Positions 56,038 to 64,000 of a stretch of DNA of 64,000 nt are shown here, one piece after another. The notes under the pieces are model-generated. The model made no database searches and was not told the origin of the DNA. It worked only from the letters and a program-made list of their open reading frames with translations. The position numbers and the translations under genes are program-made. Origin of the DNA: Aciduricibacillus chroicocephali (GTDB lineage Bacteria > Bacillota > Bacilli > Bacillales > Amphibacillaceae); assembly GCF_030762805.1 (NCBI RefSeq), contig NZ_CP129113.1, positions 1,192,001 through 1,256,000 of the forward strand. The letters run 5' to 3'. Every line of letters begins with the position of its first letter. Within the stretch, counting starts at the first letter, position 1.

Positions 56038-57957
56038 ATGGAAGAGCAACTTATTAAAAAGGTGGGGAGTCTTCTTAAGTTATTTCCACAGTACTGGGAA
56101 GGTGAACAGTTACTAAGAAACATGGTCATAGAAGACCTTAGAGCATATAAACCAGAATTGCTTGAAGTACTCTTGAGCGATCAAGAGATACGAGAAATGT
56201 ACGCTGTGGAGATCGCCGGCAGTCTATTATTTAAGATTGATGAATTTATAGATATGCTAAGATACAAAAATTATTGGGCTAACAGCTATACTAAATATCA
56301 AAATAAAATAGGTTTAACATCTGGTGGAAGGTACTTGGACTATAATTCAGATGTTATATTAGATTTCCCATATAAAGATTCAATTTTAGAAGGGGGTATG
56401 GAGAAGGAAAACGTAGGAAGAAAAGAAGTTTATTATAATAAGATTATAGCAAAGAAGGAGATAGACCAACTACTTGCACAGAAAGTTTTTGTAAACGTTA
56501 GAAAGTATAATGAGAATAAAACTGAAGCAGTCAATTTTATAACAGATGAGGATAATCTTGTTATAAAGGGAAATAATTTATTAGCATTACATAGCCTAAA
56601 AGAAAGATATTCAGATAAGGTAAAGTTAATATATGTTGACCCACCATATAATACAGAACAGGATTCTTTTAAATATAACGATCGTTTTAGCCATTCAACT
56701 TGGTTAACTTTTATGAAGAACAGGCTAGAAATTGCAAGAGAACTGATGCAGGACAAAGGTCTTATATTTGTGCATATTGGTGATCAAGAGATGCATTATC
56801 TTAAAGTAATGATGGACTCCATCTTTGAGAGAGAAAACTTTGTTGCAACAATCCCCAGGAAAACAAGAAGTGGTAAAAGTGATGTTCCTTATAAGTTGTC
56901 CCAAGACTATGACTGGATTCTAGTATATACAAAAGGCAGCGCAAAAACAGATAAGCTATTCCAAAGAGAAGTAGAAAGGAAATACTATATTTCTGAGGAC
57001 TTCCCTAATGATGAATGGAGATTATCAGATTTAACAAAGCAGACCTCAACTAAAGAAAGGCCAAATTCAGATTTCACTTTAGTTAATCCGCGAAATGGTG
57101 AGAGTTTTCCTGTTAATCCGAATAGAAGCTGGGCTGTTACTAAAGATACTGTCGACGATTATTTAAAGCGTGGAAAAATTGTTTTCCCCGGTGATTATGA
57201 ATTTTTGAATATTAAACAGCCCTCTATGAGGGTTTTTAAATCTGAAGAAATAAAGAAATATGGAAAGGGCTTTAATAAAGCTTATGTATCAACCGAATTT
57301 ATTAATCAGACCATGGATGTTTTGCTAAAGCAGGCAGTTAACAAAAAAGGAACGGACGAAATAGTCGATTTGTTCGGTGAGAAAGTCTTTCCATACCCTA
57401 AAAATGAAATACTTTTACAAAAGATTATTGAGTATACAACTAATGAAGGAGACCTTGTTTTAGATTTCTTTATGGGTTCGGCAACCACTCAAGCTGTAGC
57501 ATTGAAAATGAATCGGAAGTTTATTGGCATAGAACAAATGGATTATATTGAAAGCATTTCTATACCCCGTTTAGAGAAAGTCATTAAAGGAGAACAGGGT
57601 GGGATTTCTAAGGATGTTGATTGGCACGGTGGAGGTTCATTTGTATATGTTGAGCTTTACAATTTAAATAATAAATATATAAATGAAATACAAAAAGCTT
57701 CAAATCAAAATGATATAGAAAAATTGATTTATGATATGAAAGAGAGTGCTTACTTAGACTTTCAGGTAAAACTTAATCAAGTTACTTTAGACAATGAAGA
57801 TTTCCTTAAATTATCTATAGATGAACAGAAGAAGTCACTATTGGAAATTTTGGATATGAATCAGCTATATCTAAATTACTCTGAAATAGACGATGAGCAA
57901 TTCTGTATCTCTGCTAATGACCGACAATTTAACGAATCTTTTTATGGGAAAGGATGA
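56038..57957 (+). CDS. mod: Type III restriction-modification methyltransferase (Mod)
   Basis: The 639-residue protein is a beta-class N6-adenine DNA methyltransferase. Motif IV comes first, VKLIYVDPPYNTEQDSF near residue 200, followed by a variable target recognition region (about 270-430), then motif I, LVLDFFMGSATTQAVALKMN, and FIGIEQMDYIE. This order and size fit Mod of type III systems. Mod sets specificity, methylates one strand and forms a complex with Res. ATG 56038 follows TTGGAGGAG; GTG 56035 is an alternative. The res start is eight bases after the stop. Confidence 0.9.
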   Translation: MEEQLIKKVGSLLKLFPQYWEGEQLLRNMVIEDLRAYKPELLEVLLSDQEIREMYAVEIAGSLLFKIDEFIDMLRYKNYWANSYTKYQNKIGLTSGGRYLDYNSDVILDFPYKDSILEGGMEKENVGRKEVYYNKIIAKKEIDQLLAQKVFVNVRKYNENKTEAVNFITDEDNLVIKGNNLLALHSLKERYSDKVKLIYVDPPYNTEQDSFKYNDRFSHSTWLTFMKNRLEIARELMQDKGLIFVHIGDQEMHYLKVMMDSIFERENFVATIPRKTRSGKSDVPYKLSQDYDWILVYTKGSAKTDKLFQREVERKYYISEDFPNDEWRLSDLTKQTSTKERPNSDFTLVNPRNGESFPVNPNRSWAVTKDTVDDYLKRGKIVFPGDYEFLNIKQPSMRVFKSEEIKKYGKGFNKAYVSTEFINQTMDVLLKQAVNKKGTDEIVDLFGEKVFPYPKNEILLQKIIEYTTNEGDLVLDFFMGSATTQAVALKMNRKFIGIEQMDYIESISIPRLEKVIKGEQGGISKDVDWHGGGSFVYVELYNLNNKYINEIQKASNQNDIEKLIYDMKESAYLDFQVKLNQVTLDNEDFLKLSIDEQKKSLLEILDMNQLYLNYSEIDDEQFCISANDRQFNESFYGKG

Positions 57958-57964
57958 AAAGAAT

Positions 57965-60556
57965 ATGAAAAATGAAATATTACATCATCGTATTCAAGAA
58001 ACTTTCCAAAGTCTATTAACTATGGATTATAGACCCGAGCTTGATGAATACTTAAATGATAATCTTAATCATAATCTTAGACCTTACCAGGAAGAAGCGT
58101 TACGTCATTTTATTTATACCCAGCGATTAGACAGTGCTGATTTATCATTTAATCATTTACTATTTCATATGGCGACTGGGTCAGGAAAAACCATGGTACT
58201 TGCTTCAACGATATTATATCTATTCTATGAAAAAGGTAAACAAAATTTTATCTTCTTTGTGAATAGTGATGCCATTATAAAGAAAACCATTGATAATTTA
58301 ACTAATATATCCTCTCCAAAATATCTATTTAATAGAAAGGGCATTGTTATTAAAGGGAGGAGAGTTTCTATTCGTGTGGTTAACAGCTTTCCAGAAAGCC
58401 CTGCTGATAATACAATATACCTGAAGTTGACCACTATACAAAAATTACATAAGGATCTAACAAATCCACGTGAAAATGGAATGACATTCGAGACGCTTGA
58501 AGGAACAGATATAGTACTTCTAGCTGATGAAGCACATCATATGAATGCTTCAACTAAAGCACAAAAGGAAGACGAGAGAACATGGGAGTACACAATTAAC
58601 CGATTATTAACATTAAATACAGCAAATCGTCTATTAGAATTTACGGCTACAATTGATCTAACAAAAGATGAGCTATTCTATAAATACCAGAATAAAATTG
58701 TGTACCAATATGATTTAAAAAGGTTTATGGAAGATGGCTATTCGAAGAATGTTGTTTTACTGCGTGCAAATGAATCTGATGAAGAAAAGCTTCTATCAGC
58801 AATTTTACTAAGTCAGTATCGCAAATATATTGCTAAAGATAATAGTATACAACTTAAACCAATTATTATGTTTAAATCTAATACAATAAAAAAATCTAAC
58901 GAAGTCAATGGTATATTTAACGATCTTATTGAGGGATTAAATACACCAGAGCTTCATCGACTTATAAAAAAGGGCTCTTTGGTGTATTCGAAGAGCCAAA
59001 GTATATATCAAAAAATGTACACATATTATCTGACAAAAGATTTAGAGGAAGTTATAAAAGAAATTAAATGGGATTTTAAGCAAGAAACTGTTTTAAATGT
59101 TAACTCTAAAGAATTCTTGTCAGAGGAAAATAGCTTGTTACTAAACACTTTAGAAAGCCCGGATAACCCGGTTAGAGTAATATTTGCAGTAGCTAAGCTT
59201 AATGAGGGATGGGATGTCCTCAATTTATTTGATATTGTACGTATCAGTGAAGGTGCTCCAAGGACTAAAGGTATAACGGATAGTGAAGCACAACTTATAG
59301 GAAGAGGTGCAAGATACTACCCTTATTGCTTGGAAGGGGAAGTATCTTATCGTCGTCGTCAAGACTATAACGTATCCGATCTTAAGGTAATTGAAACTTT
59401 ACACTATCATACTATCAACGATAACTCCTATATAAAAAATTTGCAAAAATCACTTGATGCTGCTCAGATACAGATTAAGGAGGATAGTATTCAAGAGTTC
59501 AGGGCAACTCTTAAACCGGGATTTAAAAAGAATGACTTCTTTAAGAACGGAAAGATTTATATTAATCGCCTTATAGAAACCTCTGAAGAATATTACCAAA
59601 CCTTGGAGGATTACAGAGTGAATCTAGCTTTTGAAACGACCTTAGATTCAGTTGTTGAACAAGATTATCGCACGGGAAGAGAAAGATTAGGGAATGTTGA
59701 ACGCAAAGAGATAGAACTTTTTTTTACGAAGGAAATTTTACAAAAAGGTATTCAAAGGAACCCATTCTTTCATTTTAATCACCTATCACAATACATTCCT
59801 CATTTAAAGAGTATAAGAGAGTTTATTGAAAGTGAGAATTTCCTCGGTAACTTAAAAATTTATGTATCTATCCCATCGGCATATGAAATAGAAGATTTGA
59901 CTCCTAAGGATCAACTAGATATATTCGAGAAATTTCTAAGACATGCAGAGGATAGTATTAAAAATAACTTTATGAAACAGATGGGGACACCTGAATTTGA
60001 AGGATACTCTATATCTTCTATGATAAAGGATTATGTAGTGCAAGTTAATCAAGTCTCAGGTAGGACTATGGGAGATATCATTCGTGAAAGGCCAATGAGG
60101 CAACATGATTGGTTTATTTACGATAAAGCAATTGTTAATAGCTTAGAGTCAGACATGATAGACTTTATAATAGAGTACGTTGAAAAGCTACAGGAGGAGT
60201 ATGAAGAGGTTTATTTAATTCGTAACGAGAAACAGGTTAGAGTTACGGAAATTGATGGTGTTAGGGGATTTATGCCGGACTTTCTGCTTTATTTAAAAAA
60301 TGAGCAGTATACGTACCAAGTATTCATGGAGCCCAAAGGAGCTCACCTACTTGAAAAGGACAAGTGGAAACAAGATTTTTTGGAGCAATTGTCTGAAGAC
60401 CCAAGAGTAGAGATTCTGAACGAAAATGAAAAGGTTAGGCTCCTAGGAATTAAATTTTATTCCAGGGAAGCAAGGGAGAAGGAGGAATTCAGAAACGACT
60501 TTAAAGAGAAGTTACTATCTCAGAAGAGTAATTTAGATGTGGGTAAGAATAATTAA
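57965..60556 (+). CDS. res: Type III restriction enzyme Res subunit (helicase-nuclease)
   Basis: The 863-residue protein has an SF2 helicase core: ATGSGKTMVLAS (Walker A, near residue 77), LADEAHHMN (DEAH-type box), LEFTATID (motif III), LNEGWDVLNLFDIVR and AQLIGRGARYYPY (motifs V and VI). The C-terminus holds a PD-(D/E)XK nuclease: GFMPDFLLYL and FMEPKGAHL, with the D, E and K in place. ATP-driven sliding after recognition by Mod leads to cleavage. ATG 57965 follows AAAGGATG just after mod; an open upstream frame to 57893 lies inside mod. Apparently intact. Confidence 0.92.
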   Translation: MKNEILHHRIQETFQSLLTMDYRPELDEYLNDNLNHNLRPYQEEALRHFIYTQRLDSADLSFNHLLFHMATGSGKTMVLASTILYLFYEKGKQNFIFFVNSDAIIKKTIDNLTNISSPKYLFNRKGIVIKGRRVSIRVVNSFPESPADNTIYLKLTTIQKLHKDLTNPRENGMTFETLEGTDIVLLADEAHHMNASTKAQKEDERTWEYTINRLLTLNTANRLLEFTATIDLTKDELFYKYQNKIVYQYDLKRFMEDGYSKNVVLLRANESDEEKLLSAILLSQYRKYIAKDNSIQLKPIIMFKSNTIKKSNEVNGIFNDLIEGLNTPELHRLIKKGSLVYSKSQSIYQKMYTYYLTKDLEEVIKEIKWDFKQETVLNVNSKEFLSEENSLLLNTLESPDNPVRVIFAVAKLNEGWDVLNLFDIVRISEGAPRTKGITDSEAQLIGRGARYYPYCLEGEVSYRRRQDYNVSDLKVIETLHYHTINDNSYIKNLQKSLDAAQIQIKEDSIQEFRATLKPGFKKNDFFKNGKIYINRLIETSEEYYQTLEDYRVNLAFETTLDSVVEQDYRTGRERLGNVERKEIELFFTKEILQKGIQRNPFFHFNHLSQYIPHLKSIREFIESENFLGNLKIYVSIPSAYEIEDLTPKDQLDIFEKFLRHAEDSIKNNFMKQMGTPEFEGYSISSMIKDYVVQVNQVSGRTMGDIIRERPMRQHDWFIYDKAIVNSLESDMIDFIIEYVEKLQEEYEEVYLIRNEKQVRVTEIDGVRGFMPDFLLYLKNEQYTYQVFMEPKGAHLLEKDKWKQDFLEQLSEDPRVEILNENEKVRLLGIKFYSREAREKEEFRNDFKEKLLSQKSNLDVGKNN

Positions 60557-60605
60557 CAATAGGTTTGTTGTCAGTAACTTATTAATTTCAAAAGTTTAAA
60601 AGAAC

Positions 60606-60636
60606 TTAACCTCGTCCTATGCTAGGACGAGGTTAA
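60606..60636. terminator. Hairpin between convergent res and the zinc-finger nuclease gene
   Basis: TTAACCTCGTCCTA/TAGGACGAGGTTAA is a 14-base perfect stem with a three-base loop. It overlaps the last codons of the minus-strand gene. T-rich sequence follows on the minus strand (TTCTTTT), while the plus strand lacks a T run. Likely a shared or minus-strand terminator. Confidence 0.6.
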
Positions 60637-61826
60637 AAAGTGTTTTAGAAGCATCAACTTTATCATCATCCTTAGGATTATGGCTTAAAAATTTATCCAA
60701 AAATAATTCAACTTCCGTTTCATAATAAGGAATTCTAATAAGTTCTAAATTATTATCCTGACAATACTTATTTTTTATCTCATCCCTTTTTTGTGTTAAT
60801 TGGTAATTCTCTTCTCCGCCAAAGTGATGTACAGGTTTAAAATGTTGCTCACCATCAAATTCAATAAGGCACATTAATGAACCAACATTATCAAAAATGG
60901 CAAAATCAAATCTTAATCGATCAACGTCCTTACAATCTGGGAAAGAGAATTCTTTTTTAAATTTAATTTTTTTGACTCTAAATATTGCTTAATAACACGT
61001 TCTCCCTTACTTTCGTTACATAAGGGGCATCTAGTACCCAAAACAAAATGAGAGGGCGTTACTTCGTATTTATATCCGCATGTTACATGCTGAATAAGTA
61101 CTTTTTTCTTGCTCTTTCATAGGTTCCTAAAACTTTATATTCATCTTTAACCAGTTCATATACTCTTTTTATAAAGTCAGTATGCGTATGGGTCTTTTTT
61201 TTGCTTATTTTTTCTCCTTTACAGCTTGGGCATCTCCTGCCACGAAGGAAATTCGAAGGCATTACATCAAAATTATAACCACAATAGTTATGTTTCATTT
61301 TCACATGGGTATGAGTCGAAATATAATCTGAAAGAACTGTATACTCATTTCCAACTAGATCATGACATTCTCTAATGAAATCGCTATGTTGTTTTCTTTT
61401 TAAACTACTTAATAATTTGCGATTGCATTCTCTGCATCTAGATCCATGTAAAAAGCTAGCTGGATCTACTAAGTATTCATTGTCGCATTTATTATGGCGG
61501 ATTTTTATTTTTTCATGTGCTTTTGTATACTTTCCCAAAACTGTATATTCATTTCCTACTTTGTTATAAACATCTAGGATAAATTGTTCGTGAGACTTAC
61601 CATTTATTCCTTTAAAAGCACAAGGTTTGCACCTTGATCCCGAGGAAGTAAAATGGCTTGCTCTTACCCAATACTCATTGCCGCATACATTATGCCTCAT
61701 TAATACTTTTTCGCGTGAGGAAACATACTCACTCAAAACCGAATACTCTTCACCCACTAAACTGTTAATTTTAGATATAAAATTATTATGCCTTATTTCG
61801 TCTTTTTTTAAGTGGCTTTTATTCAT
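60617..61826 (-). pseudogene. Protein with four zinc-finger-like repeats and a PD-(D/E)XK nuclease domain, split by two poly-A frameshifts
   Basis: Four modules of about 60 residues repeat from the start: each has a helix (FILDVYNKVGNEYTVLGKY-like), then HNxC, then F..G.RCxxC. The ligand sets are HNVC/CKPC, HNKC/CREC, HNYC/CPSC and, after a frameshift, HVTC/CPLC. A linker GERVIKQYLESKK leads to DRLRFDFAIFD, MCLIEFDGEQHF and NNLELIRIPYYE, a Vsr/DUF559-like nuclease core. The frame breaks at AGAAAAAA (near 61107) and at TCAAAAAAA (near 60975), each one A short. GATGAGGAA precedes ATG 61826. It starts 30 bases after tnpC on the same strand. Confidence 0.65.
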
Positions 61827-61856
61827 TTTCGATTCCTCATCTTTAAATAAATGGGA

Positions 61857-62240
61857 CTAAAGATTATTGTAGAAATTATTATACTTACTTGCTAAAGCTT
61901 CTTTTAAACTCTCGTTTTCTTTTATAAGGTTTTCAATTTTCCCTTTTAAGGTTTCTATAATTACATCTTTTGATTTATCAGAGGTGTTTGGCTTGTGGTT
62001 CGTTACTTTTTCTAACTTTAACTGTTCTCCTCTAAGCATATCAATTTTTCCTCTTATACTACTGTTTTTATAGAGAAAGGATTTGGAGACATTGCTTTTT
62101 ATAGAGACACTATTATAATTTATTTTCTCTTTATTTTTTATCATGGCTTTAATAGCATTAAAAACCTTTTTCTCTGTTTCATGTGATTTTAGTCTCGCTA
62201 ACTCGATAATTTTATTAGTATTAGGACTCTTATTTGCCAT
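61857..62240 (-). CDS. tnpC: Tn554-family transposition protein TnpC
   Basis: A 127-residue protein, mostly helical and basic, with KSPNTNKIIELARLKSHETE at the start, SIKSNVSKSFLYKNSSIRGK (helix-turn-helix-like) and a C-terminal coiled coil (TLKGKIENLIKENESLKEAL). This matches TnpC of Tn554 (about 125 residues), which influences the orientation and frequency of transposition. Its start overlaps the end of tnpB by 11 bases. The nuclease gene follows 30 bases downstream. Confidence 0.85.
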   Translation of the reverse strand: MANKSPNTNKIIELARLKSHETEKKVFNAIKAMIKNKEKINYNSVSIKSNVSKSFLYKNSSIRGKIDMLRGEQLKLEKVTNHKPNTSDKSKDVIIETLKGKIENLIKENESLKEALASKYNNFYNNL

Positions 62241-64000
62241 TTTTTAACCTTTCCTCCCCTGTATATTCTCGCCTTTCTTTTGAAATTCCACTTATTCCTT
62301 CACTTTCTGTAATCTCGTTTAAAATTTTTCTGTAATTAGCTATCTTTTTATGTGCAAACTCTAATGATCTAGCATGGCCATTATTTTCGTAAATTTTTAT
62401 GTCCTTTTCGAGGAGTGCTATTTGAGACTTATAGTAGTCACTAAAAGTACTATCAACGTGAAAACTTCTACAATTGTTTGCAATACAAGGAGGCTCTATA
62501 ACTTTTTCAGCAAACTCGCATTTCATCTTTGTGCTTTTGATACACATTCCGTGATCCATTCTAATCGAATCATAATTATGCCTAATCCATTCGAGTTCAA
62601 GATCATTTGCCATTGCCTGTTGTTTTAAATCTGACTTAACTAAAGTTCCTTCAATGTCAAAAGCAATGCCTCTATTGTCTTTTGCCTTAAAATAGGCATC
62701 CTTTAGAGTTTGATCGTGTATCTTAGCGTAAGCTAATGTCATCTCTGGTGATGCATGTGCCATTAATCTTTGAACATGGACAATATTCATTCCGTTATTA
62801 ATGAGATTTACACCATAGCGATGTCTGAAGCCATGATTTCTGAATCTATAGATCTCCCCGTTAGCATCTCTTATTTCCGCCTTCTTAGCAAAGTCATTAA
62901 GAACTCTAGATAATGTTGCTGTTGTTTGAGGCTTACCTTTTCTTGGACCTCGAAAAGAAACGAATAGAAAATCTTCAGGATTATTATCAGGAGTGGATTT
63001 ATTCTTGCATATTTCCTGTTGTGACATAATAACTTTTGCTAATTCTTCGGATATAGGTACTTTATGATCTTTATAATTAACTTTTCTTTGATCACCAACT
63101 AACCAATAGTCTCCCTGGTTGTCCTTTTCTAGACAGTTTAATTTTAAGCCTAATACATCAGTGCCTCGAAACCCTGAACCTTCCATTATTAGAATAATTG
63201 GTACATATCTATCTCCGATCAAATGTATATTTTCTACTACCTGATCCCATATATAATCGGGTATATACTTTGGGTTATTGAAGCTCTCTTTTTTAGTGCG
63301 ACGTGGATTATCATTTGGTAGGAATAACGATTCAATATGCAGCTTAGGAGCTTCTTCCCATTCAAATATCTTTAAGTCTGTCAGTAGCTTTTTTATTATG
63401 GTGAGGTTGCTACTGACATAAACATTGGTTGCTTTTATTTTTTTACGAGTATATTTATGATGAATCTCCTTGTTTGATATATATATAATATACTTTTCAA
63501 TGTGCTCACGCTTTATATTTTTTAGTTCTAGTTCCTGATAACTATCATTAAGGAAATTTAAAAATAATGAAATTTCATGTACATATCGTATACCAATTGA
63601 AAATGTTAGGTTTTTTAACATGACTACTCTAGTATAGATATACTGTTTTAGAAAATTTCTGTCTCTAGGGTTAACTTTTAAAAACTTCATCCTTTTTGTA
63701 TTTGTATTAGTGTAGTTAAGTTCTATAGGTAATTTTCTGCCATCCCAGATATCTTTATCGTATTCTGGTGTTGAGTCGAATGTGGCAAATATGTAATCAT
63801 AAAAGGTACTCATTAATGAAACTGGTGGTGTAACAATAAAGCCACCAGTTTTGAGATTTTCCCTTTTCACTTTAATACCAGCATCAATTAAGTGATTTGT
63901 ATACTTAAACATAATTTCTTCCTTAGGAATCTCTAAAACTGAACGTATATTTGGATAAGATTTATCAAGAAATTGAAGCATTCGCCTTAAGTGATGGGCT
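62230..64000 (-). CDS. tnpB: Tn554-family tyrosine recombinase TnpB (N-terminus beyond the window)
   Basis: A tyrosine recombinase of at least 583 residues from the ATG at 63981; the frame stays open to the window edge, and Tn554 TnpB has about 630 residues, so roughly the first 50 are missing. Catalytic residues are in place: Arg in GSGFRGTDVLGLKLNCL, HGFRHRYG (HxxR), and MAHASPEMTLAYAKIH (His and the Tyr nucleophile). A Cys-containing C-terminal segment follows (MCIKSTKMKCEF, CIANNCRSF). It acts with TnpA in site-specific transposition. Apparently intact. Confidence 0.88.
   Translation of the reverse strand, partial: AHHLRRMLQFLDKSYPNIRSVLEIPKEEIMFKYTNHLIDAGIKVKRENLKTGGFIVTPPVSLMSTFYDYIFATFDSTPEYDKDIWDGRKLPIELNYTNTNTKRMKFLKVNPRDRNFLKQYIYTRVVMLKNLTFSIGIRYVHEISLFLNFLNDSYQELELKNIKREHIEKYIIYISNKEIHHKYTRKKIKATNVYVSSNLTIIKKLLTDLKIFEWEEAPKLHIESLFLPNDNPRRTKKESFNNPKYIPDYIWDQVVENIHLIGDRYVPIILIMEGSGFRGTDVLGLKLNCLEKDNQGDYWLVGDQRKVNYKDHKVPISEELAKVIMSQQEICKNKSTPDNNPEDFLFVSFRGPRKGKPQTTATLSRVLNDFAKKAEIRDANGEIYRFRNHGFRHRYGVNLINNGMNIVHVQRLMAHASPEMTLAYAKIHDQTLKDAYFKAKDNRGIAFDIEGTLVKSDLKQQAMANDLELEWIRHNYDSIRMDHGMCIKSTKMKCEFAEKVIEPPCIANNCRSFHVDSTFSDYYKSQIALLEKDIKIYENNGHARSLEFAHKKIANYRKILNEITESEGISGISKERREYTGEERLKNGK

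Larger units (their letters stand above)
61857..64000 (-). mobile_element. Tn554-like transposon, transposition module (partial)
   Basis: tnpC and tnpB lie in the tnpA-tnpB-tnpC order of Tn554, reading leftwards, so tnpA and one end lie beyond the right edge. The cargo end of the element should lie at lower coordinates. By gene direction the zinc-finger nuclease gene belongs to it, and possibly the type III system and the XRE gene. No terminal sequence or target duplication could be identified inside the window. Confidence 0.7.

Noticed and set aside
60617-60874. Separate 85-residue gene
   Set aside because: Its frame joins upstream codons once a poly-A frameshift is allowed, so it is the nuclease end of the larger zinc-finger gene.
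1-64000. CRISPR arrays, tRNA or rRNA genes, intact IS elements
   Set aside because: None seen: no regularly spaced repeats, no tRNA-like cloverleaf with CCA context, and no intact DDE transposase frame.

Overview
The window is one contiguous stretch of a low-G+C, endospore-forming Bacillaceae chromosome. The evidence is the gene order, which closely follows the Bacillus subtilis polC to glnA region, and the many sporulation genes (dpaA/dpaB, tepA, spoIIIE, spoVS, cotE, spoVK), some with plausible sigma-K or sigma-E promoters. It is not B. subtilis itself. Several genes found in that species are missing at their usual places (mlpA, ymfC-E, tdh-kbl-miaB, pbpX, glnR), and others are inserted (an rsbR-like gene between polC and rimP, a Dps gene between mutL and miaA).

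Layout. Bases 1-45.9 kb are conserved core on the plus strand: the end of polC; an RsbR-like gene; the rimP-nusA-rnpM-ylxQ-infB-ylxP-rbfA-truB-ribF translation/transcription cluster behind a structured leader; rpsO and pnp; ylxY and ymxH; dpaA-dpaB-asd-dapG-dapA (dipicolinate and lysine pathway); tepA-ylzJ-spoIIIE; ymfF-ymfH-ymfI-ymfJ-ymfK-rodZ-pgsA-cinA; SOS-controlled recA; rny-ymdB-spoVS-ricA-cotE; mutS-mutL; dps-miaA-hfq; spoVK-hflX-ynbB; and glnA.

At about 45.9 kb, right after the glnA terminator, the accessory part begins. From 45.96 to 53.75 kb lies a badly decayed prophage. It holds a minus-strand tyrosine integrase with stops and frameshifts, a decayed membrane-protein gene, small and large terminase fragments, and a GH25/LysM endolysin relic. 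Inside it sits an intact trio: a MocR-type regulator, an MFS transporter and an unusual lipoprotein form of OHCU (ureidoimidazoline) decarboxylase. From 53.8 to 55.6 kb there are small unknown genes and an SOS-boxed, nonsense-mutated small WYL-like gene.

The last 8.4 kb is visibly more A+T rich. It holds an XRE regulator, a complete type III restriction-modification pair (mod, res), a convergent gene for a protein with four zinc-finger-like repeats and a PD-(D/E)XK nuclease domain (interrupted by two poly-A frameshifts), and the tnpC and tnpB genes of a Tn554-like transposon running off the right edge. The zinc-finger nuclease gene starts 30 bases after tnpC on the same strand, so it and possibly the type III system look like defence cargo of that element. 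This is the best candidate in the window for an undescribed system.

No tRNA, rRNA, CRISPR array or intact insertion sequence was recognised. All family assignments are from reading the proteins; no database search was run.
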